Position numbers and translations under genes: made by a program. Below, one piece after another: positions 16,445 to 24,576 of a stretch of DNA of 54,672 nt. Origin of the DNA: Clostridia bacterium (GTDB lineage: Bacteria > Bacillota > Clostridia > Oscillospirales > Acutalibacteraceae); assembly GCA_017402845.1 (NCBI GenBank), contig JAFPLH010000061.1, positions 1 through 54,672 on the forward strand, written 5' to 3'. The notes under the pieces were generated by a model that did no database searches, was not told the origin of the DNA, and saw only the letters and a list, made by a program, of their open reading frames with translations. Each line of letters starts with the position of its first letter. Position 1 is the first letter of the stretch.

Positions 16445-17614
16445 TCACCGCCTCAAAGCCTCTACCGGATTATAAAAGGACGCTTTATACGCCGGAATGA
16501 TACCAAAGGCTATTCCCAAGCCTGCCGATATCGTTACAGTATATACTATTACGATAAATCTAAGCATTAGCGCATAGCCGCTTATATACGAGATCAGCAT
16601 ACATAAAAGCTGCGATGCAAGTATCCCCGTCAACGATCCTACAAGGGATATTATAACCGATTCTGTTAAAAAGTCAAACATTATATCTTTTCTTGAAGCA
16701 CCTATCGACTTTTTTATTCCTATTTCGTTTGTTCTTTCGTTGACCGATATAAGCATAATATTCATTATACTTATTCCCGATACCAGAAGTGATACCGCAC
16801 CTATCACGGTCAGCACCATTGTAACAGTTGAGAGCATATTTTCAAGCGCTGTTTTTTGTCCTGCCAGATCGGTAACAGCTATTTCTTCACCTGCTTTTGT
16901 ATTTTCAAGCTTTAATTTAAGACTTTCGGCTATTTCCGCTGACGTATAAGCCGGACTTGTTTTTATAAAAAACTGATTAAAATCGGGGCTGTTATCTAAC
17001 GAGGTATACGGCGTATATAAAAAAGCCGGAAAAAAATTGCCCATTAGCGACTGCATAATGCCCTTGCCCGTTTTTACTATGCCGATAACCTCAAAATTTT
17101 CAGTGCCGCTGCCCTGCATAAGCTCTATTGTTTTACCTACTGCGTTTTCTTGTCCGAACAGATTCAACGACAGTGTTTCATCTAATATACATACCCTTCT
17201 GCAGCTTTTCATATCGCTTTTATCTATAAGCCGTCCGTACAAAAGCTCAAAAGATACAACATTACCTGCCTTTTCATCAATACCCCATACCATACCCTTT
17301 GTTTCTTTATTGTCTTTTGATCTGACCTTTGCCGTATTGATAGTAACAGCCGCTACCTCGTCTACTCCGTTTACATCTGACAATAACTCTGCGTCGGCTG
17401 TTGTAAGAACAGCGTTGCCAGATTCGGCTGCAACAACAAGTCCGTTCATACCCAAACTGTCAAGCTCAGAAGAAACCTGTGTTACCCCGAAGCTGCTTAT
17501 TGCATTTACTGTCAATACAGAAGTCACACCAACAGTTATACTTATTATTGTAAGAAAAAATCTGACCTTATTTTCATACAAGCACTTAAAAGCAAACCTT
17601 ATTTTACTGTTCAT
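16445..17614 (-). CDS. ABC-type permease of the MacB/FtsX family
   Basis: The 389-residue membrane protein has the MacB/FtsX layout. A membrane helix lies at about 18-40 (FFLTIISITVGVTSVLTV), then an extracytoplasmic MacB-type core of about 220 residues (VDEVAAVTI, MVWGIDEKAG, NLFGQENAVGKTIEL, FEVIGIVKTG). Three helices follow near the C-terminus, with the family motif INIMLISVNERTNEIGIKKSIGASRKDIMFDFLTES in that region. The end PVEALRR is typical. Its start overlaps the adaptor gene by 11 bases. No ABC ATPase partner is present in this cluster. The pair could export a peptide, antibiotic or lipid; the substrate is unknown. Confidence 0.87.
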   Translation of the reverse strand: MNSKIRFAFKCLYENKVRFFLTIISITVGVTSVLTVNAISSFGVTQVSSELDSLGMNGLVVAAESGNAVLTTADAELLSDVNGVDEVAAVTINTAKVRSKDNKETKGMVWGIDEKAGNVVSFELLYGRLIDKSDMKSCRRVCILDETLSLNLFGQENAVGKTIELMQGSGTENFEVIGIVKTGKGIMQSLMGNFFPAFLYTPYTSLDNSPDFNQFFIKTSPAYTSAEIAESLKLKLENTKAGEEIAVTDLAGQKTALENMLSTVTMVLTVIGAVSLLVSGISIMNIMLISVNERTNEIGIKKSIGASRKDIMFDFLTESVIISLVGSLTGILASQLLCMLISYISGYALMLRFIVIVYTVTISAGLGIAFGIIPAYKASFYNPVEALRR

Positions 17615-18566
17615 TATTCTTAACCTCGCCTATAACTGCATTTTGAAGTTTTTTTACTTCCGAAATATCAGCAGCGATTACATCATTTAGCGATAATCCG
17701 CTTATTATCTCAAAACCGTTGCTGTATTCGTAACCGCACACCACATAATGCTTTACAAAATGTTTTCCTTCATACAAGTATACATAGCTTTCTGAGTTTT
17801 CATCTTTTCCGACAGACGAATAAGGCACAAGCAACACATCTTTTTCACTTTTTGTCAAAACTGTGCATTGTACCGTGTAACCCTGCTTTACATTTATTTC
17901 TTTATCTGTGAATCGTATTTCGGCTTGTATTACTGACTGCTGCCCTGTCAAGCTGTTTATCTGCTTTGCTGTATCGGAAATACTCTCAACAACTCCGCTG
18001 TATTTATCTCCCGATTTGCACAATACAGATACAATCTGACCACGTTTTACTTTGTTGATATCCTTTTCTGAAATATTGATCCTTACAATATAGTCGGATT
18101 CATCTGATACTGAAAAAAGCGTGTCGCCTTTAAAGAATATGCCGCCCTTTTCTGCGGACAGTCCTCGTAAATATCCGTTTGACTCAGCTTTATATATTAC
18201 TGCTTTACAATTCTTTTCAATAAACTCTGAATACAATTCTTCATTTTGTGAGGAAACAGCTCCAAGAATTTCGGATAGATCAAATTCTTTATCTGTTTGC
18301 ATAGCGATCATGATAGGCGTGCCTTTTTCTACATAAGTATTTTCTTGTACAAGTACTGACGCAACAATGCCTGTTCCGCTTGATATACAAGCTGCTGACT
18401 CCTTATATTCGACCGTACCGTTAAAGATCAGCTTTTCCTGAGCTTCTTTTTTTGTAACCGTTATTACATCAGCATATTCTATATTATCTATTATGGTATG
18501 ACCTTGTGCGAAAACAAAAAGTATAACAGACAAGGTAACAAATATCATTAATATATACTTTTTCAT
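17604..18566 (-). CDS. HlyD/RND-type periplasmic-adaptor-like protein
   Basis: The 320-residue membrane-anchored adaptor has an N-terminal helix (residues 3-22). A lipoyl/barrel-sandwich half follows (IFNGTVEYKESAACISSGTGIVASVLVQENTYVEKGTPIMIA, in parts), then a short helical region, the second half (SNGYLRGLSAEKGGIFFKGDTLFSVSDES), a beta-barrel (VRINISEKDINKVKRGQIVSVL) and a C-terminal HlyD-like domain (LVPYSSVGKDENSESYVYL). In Gram-positives such adaptors work with MacB-like ABC exporters. ATG follows GGAGAG, and the gene overlaps the permease by 11 bases, so they are translated together. Confidence 0.86.
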   Translation of the reverse strand: MKKYILMIFVTLSVILFVFAQGHTIIDNIEYADVITVTKKEAQEKLIFNGTVEYKESAACISSGTGIVASVLVQENTYVEKGTPIMIAMQTDKEFDLSEILGAVSSQNEELYSEFIEKNCKAVIYKAESNGYLRGLSAEKGGIFFKGDTLFSVSDESDYIVRINISEKDINKVKRGQIVSVLCKSGDKYSGVVESISDTAKQINSLTGQQSVIQAEIRFTDKEINVKQGYTVQCTVLTKSEKDVLLVPYSSVGKDENSESYVYLYEGKHFVKHYVVCGYEYSNGFEIISGLSLNDVIAADISEVKKLQNAVIGEVKNNEQ

Positions 18567-18609
18567 TAATAACTCTCCGATAATACTCTTTTGCTTGTCG
18601 GCTGTAAAG

Positions 18610-18642
18610 CAACCTCACCCCGACATTTTTTCGGGGTGAGAT
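18610..18642. other. Strong hairpin without T-tract
   Basis: CTCACCCCGA pairs with TCGGGGTGAG around CATTTTT. Neither strand has a long T-run after it. It separates the small lipoprotein gene from the adaptor gene and could be a weak terminator, a processing site or an RNA-stability element. Confidence 0.4.
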
Positions 18643-18673
18643 ACCATACTGCATTAATGCAGATCACCTTGTA

Positions 18674-19027
18674 TCAGTAGTTTTCTGTATCGTCCTTACC
18701 GTCAAACATATCATCAACATTAGACTGTAAAGTTGAACCGATATTTTCGATTCCGTCGCCTACATCTCTTACACCCTCGCCGACCATACTTCCGACGTCG
18801 TTAATAATACCGTCGTCTGATGAATAGCTTGTTGTATCTGTATCTCTCATGACTCTTGATTCATATCTTGATGAAACGTATTCGTTGTTTCTGCTGCTTG
18901 ATACAGAATAGCCGGTGTAGCTGCTTGTTTCATTTGTTCTGTTTACTCTGCCGTTTGAAGCGTCACAAGCACTCATACATAAAGCCAGTGTCATAACGCA
19001 AAGAATTGAAAAAACTATTTTTTTCAT
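18674..19027 (-). CDS. Small Ser/Thr-rich lipoprotein, function unknown
   Basis: This is a 117-residue protein with a lipoprotein signal peptide: MKKIVFSILCVMTLALCMSAC, lipobox MSAC with cysteine 21. The mature part is polar and low in complexity (SSYTGYSVSSSRN, RDTDTTSYSSDD), then amphipathic (DVGSMVGEGVRDVGDGIENIGSTLQ). The second half resembles small clostridial lipoproteins of unknown function. AGGAGTGAAAGT precedes ATG. No clear partner. Confidence 0.75.
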   Translation of the reverse strand: MKKIVFSILCVMTLALCMSACDASNGRVNRTNETSSYTGYSVSSSRNNEYVSSRYESRVMRDTDTTSYSSDDGIINDVGSMVGEGVRDVGDGIENIGSTLQSNVDDMFDGKDDTENY

Positions 19028-19063
19028 ACTTTCACTCCTAAATATAATACTTATGAATATTTA

Positions 19064-19144
19064 AAACGTACAATACCGCACAAAAAAATTTTGCACGCAA
19101 AACCTTCTTTGAACCGTCATGCGGTCTTTGTGTAGTATTGCCCA
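19064..19144. mobile_element. Short derivative of miniature element family B
   Basis: CAATACCGCACA at the left and TGTGTAGTATTGCC at the right are inverse to each other and resemble the ends of the family B element at 3552-3725. The interior is about 50 bases with its own palindromic segments. A remnant, without coding capacity. Confidence 0.45.
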
Positions 19145-19185
19145 AGAGTATTTTATCCAATAATTTTGAAAATATAAATAAAAAA

Positions 19186-19496
19186 AACTATTCAGAATTC
19201 ATTTTCAACTTAAAACTGCCCTAATGCGCCGCCTTGGAGCGGCGGGGAAACTTTGATGTAAAACGGTACTAAGGGGCATTTTCTGCCAAAATGCCCCTCT
19301 TTCAAAAACAGTCGTTCAAGTCTGCCTCCGGCGGCTTAGGTGGTGCGGTTCTCCGGTGGAGAACTCTGCGAAGCAGAAGCACCGACCGAGCCGGCAGGCG
19401 AGACTCGCTGCCACTTAGAACCTCGCAAGCCTTTTGAAAAAGGCTTGAGCGAAAACTGATTTTTGGCGACTTCATGCATAATTGTTCTGAATAGTT
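19186..19496. mobile_element. Hairpin-rich miniature element (family D), 311 bp
   Basis: The element is bounded by AACTATTCAGAA and its inverse TTCTGAATAGTT. Its inside is much richer in G and C than the surroundings and contains a row of small hairpins: AGGGGCATTTT/AAAATGCCCCT, TTCTCC/GGAGAA, TCTGC/GCAGA, AAGCCTTTT/AAAAGGCTT. There is no ORF of note. It fits a non-autonomous palindromic element; a structured RNA is the alternative. Confidence 0.5.
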
Positions 19497-19590
19497 ACAT
19501 AAAAAATAATACCCTTAAATTTATCAACTGCTCAATTCACTTGCGTATATTTGTCAAATTGATAAAATATCCCACTCTACCGAGCGTAGG

Positions 19591-19619
19591 TTGACTATGC
19601 TGCTTTTTTGTACTATCAT
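19591..19619 (+). promoter_or_regulatory. Promoter of the XRE regulator gene
   Basis: TTGACT (19591-19596), 17-base spacer, TATCAT (19614-19619), 33 bases before the ATG. Confidence 0.55.
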
Positions 19620-19652
19620 AAAAATACAAAATTATTACATAGAGGTGATATT

Positions 19653-20249
19653 ATGGATCAGGAAAAAACAGGCAGCCTTATAAAACAATTAAGAACTGAA
19701 CTAAAGCTTACACAAAAAGACCTTGCACAGCTTATTAATGTAAGCGATAAAGCAGTTTCAAAATGGGAATGTGGAAAAGGCTGTCCGGATATTTCGCTGC
19801 TGGAAAAGCTTGCGGAAATATTCGGCACTGATGTTCAGGTATTATTATCGGGAAAACAGGAGCAAAATGAAAGCGAGAATGGTAATATGAAAAAAATTAA
19901 ATTTTATGTTTGCAAAAAATGCGGAAACATTATTACAGCTTCACAAGAAGCAGCAATAAGCTGCTGCGGCAGCAAGCTTTATCCGTTAGAACCAATAAAG
20001 GCGGAGCAGAATAATATGCTGCAAGTTGAAGATATTGGCGGAGAACTATTTATCACATCAGATCACGAAATGTCTAAGGATAAATATATTTCCTTTGTTG
20101 CTTATGTGAATGACACTAAGGTTATTATATGCAAACAATATCCCGAATGGAATGTACAGATAAATTTACCACTTTATCGTTCCGGTAAACTTGTCTGGTA
20201 CAGCACCGAATACGGACTTCTTTATCAGGATATCCGCAAACACAAATAA
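19653..20249 (+). CDS. XRE-family regulator with zinc-ribbon and C-terminal domain
   Basis: The 198-residue protein has an N-terminal Cro/CI helix-turn-helix (residues about 8-62: LIKQLRTELKLTQKDLAQLINVS in that span, then KAVSKWECGKGCPDISLLEKLAEIF). A small Cys cluster follows (CKKCGN...CCGSKLYPL, about 88-117), resembling a zinc ribbon. A C-terminal beta-rich domain (GGELFITSDHEMSKDKYISF) is common in clostridial regulators of this type; its ligand is unknown to me. ATG 19653 follows AGAGGTGATATT; the upstream in-frame ATG at 19608 lacks a site. It stands alone. Confidence 0.85.
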   Translation: MDQEKTGSLIKQLRTELKLTQKDLAQLINVSDKAVSKWECGKGCPDISLLEKLAEIFGTDVQVLLSGKQEQNESENGNMKKIKFYVCKKCGNIITASQEAAISCCGSKLYPLEPIKAEQNNMLQVEDIGGELFITSDHEMSKDKYISFVAYVNDTKVIICKQYPEWNVQINLPLYRSGKLVWYSTEYGLLYQDIRKHK

Positions 20250-20280
20250 ACCACTGAAAAAAACGTAATCAGTGATGACA

Positions 20281-20325
20281 AAAACCGTCCAAAAGGAATA
20301 TCTATGATCCCTTTGGACGGTTTAA
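20281..20325. terminator. Bidirectional terminator between the XRE gene and znuB
   Basis: ACCGTCCAAAAGG pairs with CCTTTGGACGGT. On the minus strand it is followed by TTTTTG, on the plus strand by TTTAATC. It fits the convergent gene ends on both sides. Confidence 0.75.
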
Positions 20326-21162
20326 TCATTTATTCTTCCAGAAACCGAGCTTTGATATTCCACCGATAACACTGAATACCAAAAAGCATACAAGATTTAT
20401 ACAAACTACCGTTGCACCTGTTGCCGTTTCTGCGTAGAACGAAACAAATAATCCCGTAATTACACATAATACAGACTGTACAGCGGCTGATATCACAACT
20501 GCCTTATAGCTTTTAAATACTCTCATAGCAGTAAGTCCGGGAAATATTATCAGACTTGATATCAAGAGTGTTCCCATTATCTGCATACCAAGCACAACCG
20601 TTAATGCGGTAAGAATTGCTATTACCATATTATAGGCTTTTGCATTTGTGCCTGTTGCCAAAGAAAAGCTCTCGTCAAATGTGACCGAGAATATCTTATT
20701 GTATAAAAATATGTACAAGAATAATACTATAAAACATAGTATAAGACTTAATACCACGTCTTTTTCTGAAAGCGCTAAAATACTTCCGAAAAGATAGCTG
20801 TACATATCGGTATTAAGACCGCCTGTTAAGCTTGTAACTACAATTCCTATTGCAAGTGCGCTGCTTGATACAATAGCAATTGCGCCGTCACCGTGTATTT
20901 TGCTGTTTTCACTTATACGCAAAAGAAAAAACGCCGAAACAATAACAACAGGTACTGCAACCTGAAGCGGCATAAGGTTCATTGCAGCAGCTAAAGCCAA
21001 TGCGCCAAAGCCTACGTGTGAAAGTCCGTCGCCTATCATAGAATAACGCTTTAGCACAAGGCTTACTCCGAGCAAAGCCGCACATAATGATACCGGTATT
21101 CCCACAATTAAAGCACGCTGCATAAATGAATAAGATAATATTTCTTGTATTGAATAATTCAT
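20326..21162 (-). CDS. znuB: Zinc (metal) ABC transporter permease ZnuB
   Basis: The 278-residue ABC-3 family permease has about eight hydrophobic helices. Family marks: ALIVGIPVSLCAALLGVSLVLKRYSMIGDGLSHVGFGALALA (in parts, residues 15-60), DMYSYLFGSILALS, and MGTLLISSLIIFPGLTAMRV. ATG 21160-21162 follows AGGAGG. It is the third gene of a Fur-type regulator, ATPase, permease operon. Zinc rather than manganese or iron is inferred from the Zur-like operator. No substrate-binding lipoprotein gene lies nearby, so it must be encoded elsewhere. Confidence 0.88.
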   Translation of the reverse strand: MNYSIQEILSYSFMQRALIVGIPVSLCAALLGVSLVLKRYSMIGDGLSHVGFGALALAAAMNLMPLQVAVPVVIVSAFFLLRISENSKIHGDGAIAIVSSSALAIGIVVTSLTGGLNTDMYSYLFGSILALSEKDVVLSLILCFIVLFLYIFLYNKIFSVTFDESFSLATGTNAKAYNMVIAILTALTVVLGMQIMGTLLISSLIIFPGLTAMRVFKSYKAVVISAAVQSVLCVITGLFVSFYAETATGATVVCINLVCFLVFSVIGGISKLGFWKNK

Positions 21163-21183
21163 AATTTCCTCCTGCACTCTTAT

Positions 21184-21882
21184 TTATACAGCCATAAACT
21201 GCAATGCAGCCGAGCTTTTAATATAATCAGAAGTTTTTCCAAAGTAACAGGTTTTATTTTCGAGATGCAGAATATGCGTTGCATTTTTTATCGCTGTCTT
21301 TACATCGTGCGACACCATTATCACTGTTATTGAGTCGTTCTTATTGATCTCGTTGATTATCGAATAAAAATCAGACGAAACTACGGGATCAAGACCTGTT
21401 ACAGGCTCGTCGAGCAAAAGAAGTGTTTTTGTTGCGCACAATGCACGAGCAAGCAGTACACGCTGCTGCTGTCCGCCCGACAAGTCACGGTAGCATTTAT
21501 GTTTAAGATCAGATATCGACAGTCTTTCAAGATTCTTATCTGCAAGAGCTTTCTCTGCTTTTCCGTAAAAGGGAATAAGTCCCCTGCTTGCAAGTGTACC
21601 GGAGAGTACCACCTCATACACAGAAGCCGGAAAATCTCTTTGTATTGCGCTTTGCTGCGGTAAGTAGCCTATCTGCTTTTGTTGAAGTCCGTCTGAATAC
21701 TCGATCGTACCTACTGTTGGCTTTAACAGACCGAGTATTCCTTTCATCAGCGTTGATTTTCCGGAGCCGTTCTCGCCCAGTATGCACAGATAATCACCTT
21801 TATTTATTGAAAAGCTCAGATGCTCAAATACATTTACTCCCTCGTAACTCATTGTAACGTCACTGCATTTTAATATAGCCAT
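21184..21882 (-). CDS. znuC: Zinc (metal) ABC transporter ATPase ZnuC
   Basis: The 232-residue ABC ATPase has Walker A GENGSGKST, Q-loop IGYLPQQ, signature LSGGQQQR, Walker B TLLLLDEP and switch histidine in VMVSHD. It energises the permease encoded 21 bases downstream. ATG follows CGGAGG. It is the second gene of the operon behind the Zur box. Confidence 0.9.
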   Translation of the reverse strand: MAILKCSDVTMSYEGVNVFEHLSFSINKGDYLCILGENGSGKSTLMKGILGLLKPTVGTIEYSDGLQQKQIGYLPQQSAIQRDFPASVYEVVLSGTLASRGLIPFYGKAEKALADKNLERLSISDLKHKCYRDLSGGQQQRVLLARALCATKTLLLLDEPVTGLDPVVSSDFYSIINEINKNDSITVIMVSHDVKTAIKNATHILHLENKTCYFGKTSDYIKSSAALQFMAV

Positions 21883-21905
21883 GATAACCTCCGATTTTCA
21901 AACAA

Positions 21906-22313
21906 TCACAGATTCTTTGAACATTCGGCGCAAGTGCCGTATAAAAGTGTTCGTGAACTGTCGAGTATAAAGCCGTGTTCTGTTTTTAAGTGATCTGCTA
22001 TTTTCATCATCAGAGAACAGTCTGTGTGTATCAGCGTACCGCATACACTGCATTTAAGATGAAAATGCTCACTGCATATACTGTTATTTTCTATATACTG
22101 ATAACACGCTGATGATGTTTCATCTATGATGTACTTTTTTACAACACCAGTACTTACAAGCTTATCAAGACGGCGATATACTGTTGACATTCCAAGCGGA
22201 TGCCCTTTTTCACGCAAATAAGCTGATATTTCCGCTGCGGTAAGGTGTACGTCTTTATTCGATTTTAAGCAGTCTAACAAGATCTCTTTCTGTTTTGTTT
22301 TATATTCCTGCAT
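21906..22313 (-). CDS. zur: Fur-family metalloregulator, probably Zur
   Basis: The 135-residue Fur-fold protein has a winged helix (VHLTAAEISAYLREKGHPLGMSTVYRRLDKLVSTG in parts) followed by HFHLKCSVCGTLIHTD. A C-terminal GTCAEC makes the two CXXC structural zinc pairs. ATG 22311-22313 lies after CGGAGG; a longer frame to 22352 runs through the operator and is unlikely. It is the first gene of the znu operon, with its own operator overlapping the start point, so it is autoregulated. Zinc specificity is inferred from the transporter it controls. Confidence 0.85.
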   Translation of the reverse strand: MQEYKTKQKEILLDCLKSNKDVHLTAAEISAYLREKGHPLGMSTVYRRLDKLVSTGVVKKYIIDETSSACYQYIENNSICSEHFHLKCSVCGTLIHTDCSLMMKIADHLKTEHGFILDSSRTLLYGTCAECSKNL

Positions 22314-22330
22314 ATTACCCTCCGATAAAA

Positions 22331-22345
22331 TGAAAACGATTTTCA
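22331..22345. promoter_or_regulatory. Fur/Zur-type operator
   Basis: Perfect inverted repeat TGAAAA-TCG-TTTTCA (minus reading) just downstream of the -10 of the zur promoter and upstream of the zur ribosome-binding site. Metal-loaded Zur bound here would block transcription of zur-znuC-znuB. Confidence 0.7.
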
Positions 22346-22355
22346 AATTCACTTT

Positions 22356-22384
22356 ATTGTATCATACCTCAAAGCATTTGTCAA
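22356..22384 (-). promoter_or_regulatory. Promoter of zur-znuC-znuB
   Basis: Minus strand TTGACA (22379-22384), 17-base spacer, TACAAT (22356-22361). Confidence 0.8.
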
Positions 22385-22464
22385 TATATACTTTTTATAC
22401 TGTCATTAGTCATTAAGAATAGAGTATCTTCAAAGGCAGGTTACAGAACAGTTATTAACAAAAA

Positions 22465-22519
22465 AGGATAGCCCTTTAACACATATACAGGGGAACAACC
22501 TGCATTAATGTTAAAGGGC
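22465..22519 (-). terminator. Long hairpin, probable terminator for the NlpC/P60 gene
   Basis: GCCCTTTAACA (22471-22481) pairs with TGTTAAAGGGC (22509-22519), with a second CAGG/CCTG stem inside. On the minus strand it is followed by TATCC and six T. The T-run is 5 bases away from the stem, so termination may be weak. No other feature is seen between 22385 and 22464. Confidence 0.5.
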
Positions 22520-22562
22520 ATGGCAAAAAAGGAAACAAAATATGAAAAATATCAGTACACTT

Positions 22563-22736
22563 GGGAAACACTGATTAAATCGAGTGCCCGTATCGCTTAG
22601 AATTTTTTCAGGCAAATTGTGCGAAAATCACGCCGGAATACTGACGTATTTCAAGTGATTTGAGTGCAATTTGACTAAAAAAGGCAAGCGAGATGGGTGC
22701 TCAGTCCGCAGGACGTGATTTATTCAGTGGTTGCCT
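22563..22736. mobile_element. Miniature inverted-repeat element family A, full copy
   Basis: It starts GGGAAACACTGATTAAAT and ends ATTTATTCAGTGGTTGCC; it is the near-complete inverse of the copy at 40704-40878, about 174 bp. The interior has the pairs CTCGCTTGCC/GGCAAGCGAG and CCGGAATACTGACGTATTTC. No ORF. It lies directly after the stop of the NlpC/P60 gene. Confidence 0.7.
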
Positions 22737-22739
22737 TGA

Positions 22740-24467
22740 TTATTTGTATCTGCGCTGGTAAACAGAAACAGCATTAGCTCTTTTAGCTCTTTGCTTTCTT
22801 TTCTCCATTGAAACATTCCAGTAATGAATGTTCACAATAAAGAAAATGACGATCAAAGAAATAATACCGACTGCTAAAATTACAGTTTCCGTATTTTCAC
22901 TGATAATGCCTGTTTGTGGAACTGCAACAGCGGATGTTGACGAACTTGTCGGCACAGAAGATGTTTCCTGAGCCGTACTGCCGCCGGTATTATCTGAGTC
23001 TTGCGGCTGTACTTCTGCCGCCGCTTGTGATACATCATTGTCCGACACGTTATCCGTGCTGCTGTCGTTATTTTCAGAAGAACTCTTTACAGCATTTTTA
23101 AAATCTTCATCTGCTACACCGCTTGGCTCTAAGCCAAAGCTCTTTTGTGCGCTGATAACTGCTGCTTTTGTTTCTTCTCCGAAATAACCGAATTCTTCAA
23201 TTTCGGGATAACTCAAATAACCCAGAACAATAAGTGTTCTTTGGAGATCTTTGACCTTTTCTCCGCTGTCACCCAAAGAGAGCACACTTTTGTTAGAGTC
23301 AGAACCTTCATACTCACCGTTATATACCTTGTAAAGCGTTGTGTAGGTTGCACGGTTTACATAGCCGGTAACATCAAGATGATAATCATCTTGGAACCTT
23401 GCAACTGCATATGCCGTATCATCTTCATATTTTCCTGTTATATCTGAGTTGTAATAACCCAAGATTGCAAGAATATACTGGATGTTGCCAACCTCATTAT
23501 CTTCATCACCGATCTGATACAAAGCGTCGGGATATTGACGTTCACTTAGCTGTGTATCTGTATCGGAATTATCTGAAGCTGTGTCTTTTTCGGTGTCAGC
23601 CTTCGGTTTTGCGGTGTCTGTATTATCGGCAAAATCTGTTTCGCTGTCTTTAACGCTTATCTTTTTTTCGGGTGCATTATCTGAATACAATACATCATAT
23701 GTTTTTCTGTCAAGCTCGCCGCTCTGAGAAAGACCGGCTGCCCTCTGAAATTCAATAAGCGAGGTTTGAGTTGAATAGCCAAAATAGTAGGACGGTTCGT
23801 CTTCAAAATAGCCTAAAACCTTCAGGCGCTTCTGAAGCTTATTAACTTCCTCTCCCTGCGCTCCGATCGAAAGAACTTCAAATGTATTTTCTTCTTCATC
23901 AGAATAATAATCGTACTGTTCGCTGTCCTCGGAATTGTCGGAAGAATTAGTTGTGTCGGTGCTTTTTGTATACTGATCATCATTTGTTACATTGGTGTAA
24001 TCTGTCGTATCTTCATAAGATATTCCGGCAACCTTAAACCACATAACCCAGCTTTTAGAAGAAACTGCTGAGTAACACATATTCGATACTTCATCCCTTG
24101 CGTCAACCGCCATGCCGTTTCCTACATAAACTCCGACATGTCCCGGCTGCCACAATCCCAATCCGGGAATATCAGGCACTCCGTCTGATACCTCTCCAGA
24201 TTCGGGTGACGAATAAAGCATATCTTCAGTAACCCTGGCACCGCCGCCTACATAGCTGTAAATAAGTCCTGAGCAGTCAACTTCGCCGTATGACGCACCG
24301 CCCCAAACGTATTTCCAGCCTTCGTTATAAGCTGTCATAGCATATTCTGCAAGACCGGCACCGGTTTTGTCATTGGCGCTCGCACTAAACGACGCACCCA
24401 AACATAATGATGCCATAAGCATAACCACAAGCGTCAGGGATAGACACTTGTGCAATAACTTAGCCAT
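22740..24467 (-). CDS. Cell-wall hydrolase: NlpC/P60 domain plus three peptidoglycan-binding repeats
   Basis: The 575-residue exported protein has a signal peptide (residues 1-32). The NlpC/P60 endopeptidase domain (about 35-155) has nucleophile Cys in YGEVDCSGLIYS and His in PGHVGVYVGNG. Three PG_binding_1 domains follow, at about 205-262 (GAQGEEVNKLQKRLKVLGYF), 320-385 (EVGNIQYILAILGYY) and 400-462 (GEKVKDLQRTLIVLGYL), then a Ser/Thr/Gln linker. A C-terminal membrane helix (TVILAVGIISLIVIFFIV) with KRKQRAKR behind it would anchor the protein. It should cut stem peptides of peptidoglycan. ATG follows CGGAGG. WalR-like boxes in its leader fit a wall-maintenance role. Confidence 0.9.
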   Translation of the reverse strand: MAKLLHKCLSLTLVVMLMASLCLGASFSASANDKTGAGLAEYAMTAYNEGWKYVWGGASYGEVDCSGLIYSYVGGGARVTEDMLYSSPESGEVSDGVPDIPGLGLWQPGHVGVYVGNGMAVDARDEVSNMCYSAVSSKSWVMWFKVAGISYEDTTDYTNVTNDDQYTKSTDTTNSSDNSEDSEQYDYYSDEEENTFEVLSIGAQGEEVNKLQKRLKVLGYFEDEPSYYFGYSTQTSLIEFQRAAGLSQSGELDRKTYDVLYSDNAPEKKISVKDSETDFADNTDTAKPKADTEKDTASDNSDTDTQLSERQYPDALYQIGDEDNEVGNIQYILAILGYYNSDITGKYEDDTAYAVARFQDDYHLDVTGYVNRATYTTLYKVYNGEYEGSDSNKSVLSLGDSGEKVKDLQRTLIVLGYLSYPEIEEFGYFGEETKAAVISAQKSFGLEPSGVADEDFKNAVKSSSENNDSSTDNVSDNDVSQAAAEVQPQDSDNTGGSTAQETSSVPTSSSTSAVAVPQTGIISENTETVILAVGIISLIVIFFIVNIHYWNVSMEKRKQRAKRANAVSVYQRRYK

Positions 24468-24538
24468 TGTAAAAACCTCCGATCAAGTATTTTGCTCCAA
24501 ATATTGCCTATTCCTTAAAGCTGTTTTAGTAGATTAAG

Positions 24539-24576
24539 ATTACCAAATAATTACAACAGGTAACAAATTAGTTACA
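24539..24576 (-). promoter_or_regulatory. WalR (YycF)-like direct-repeat boxes
   Basis: Minus strand TGTAAC-TAATT-TGTTAC (24560-24576) matches the WalR consensus TGTWAH-N5-TGTWAH. A second site TGTAAT-TATTT-GGTAAT (24539-24555) has one mismatch. Both lie downstream of the -10 element, a position that would favour repression. WalR control of wall hydrolases is established in Bacillus and Staphylococcus; here it is inferred. Confidence 0.5.

Noticed and set aside
18610..18642. Intrinsic terminator
   Set aside because: The stem is strong but neither strand has a T-tract, so I list it only as a hairpin.
22441..22560. CRISPR or small RNA gene suggested by repeated GCCCTTTAACA
   Set aside because: Only one inverted pair exists, with no direct repeats or spacers; it fits a terminator for the gene on its right.
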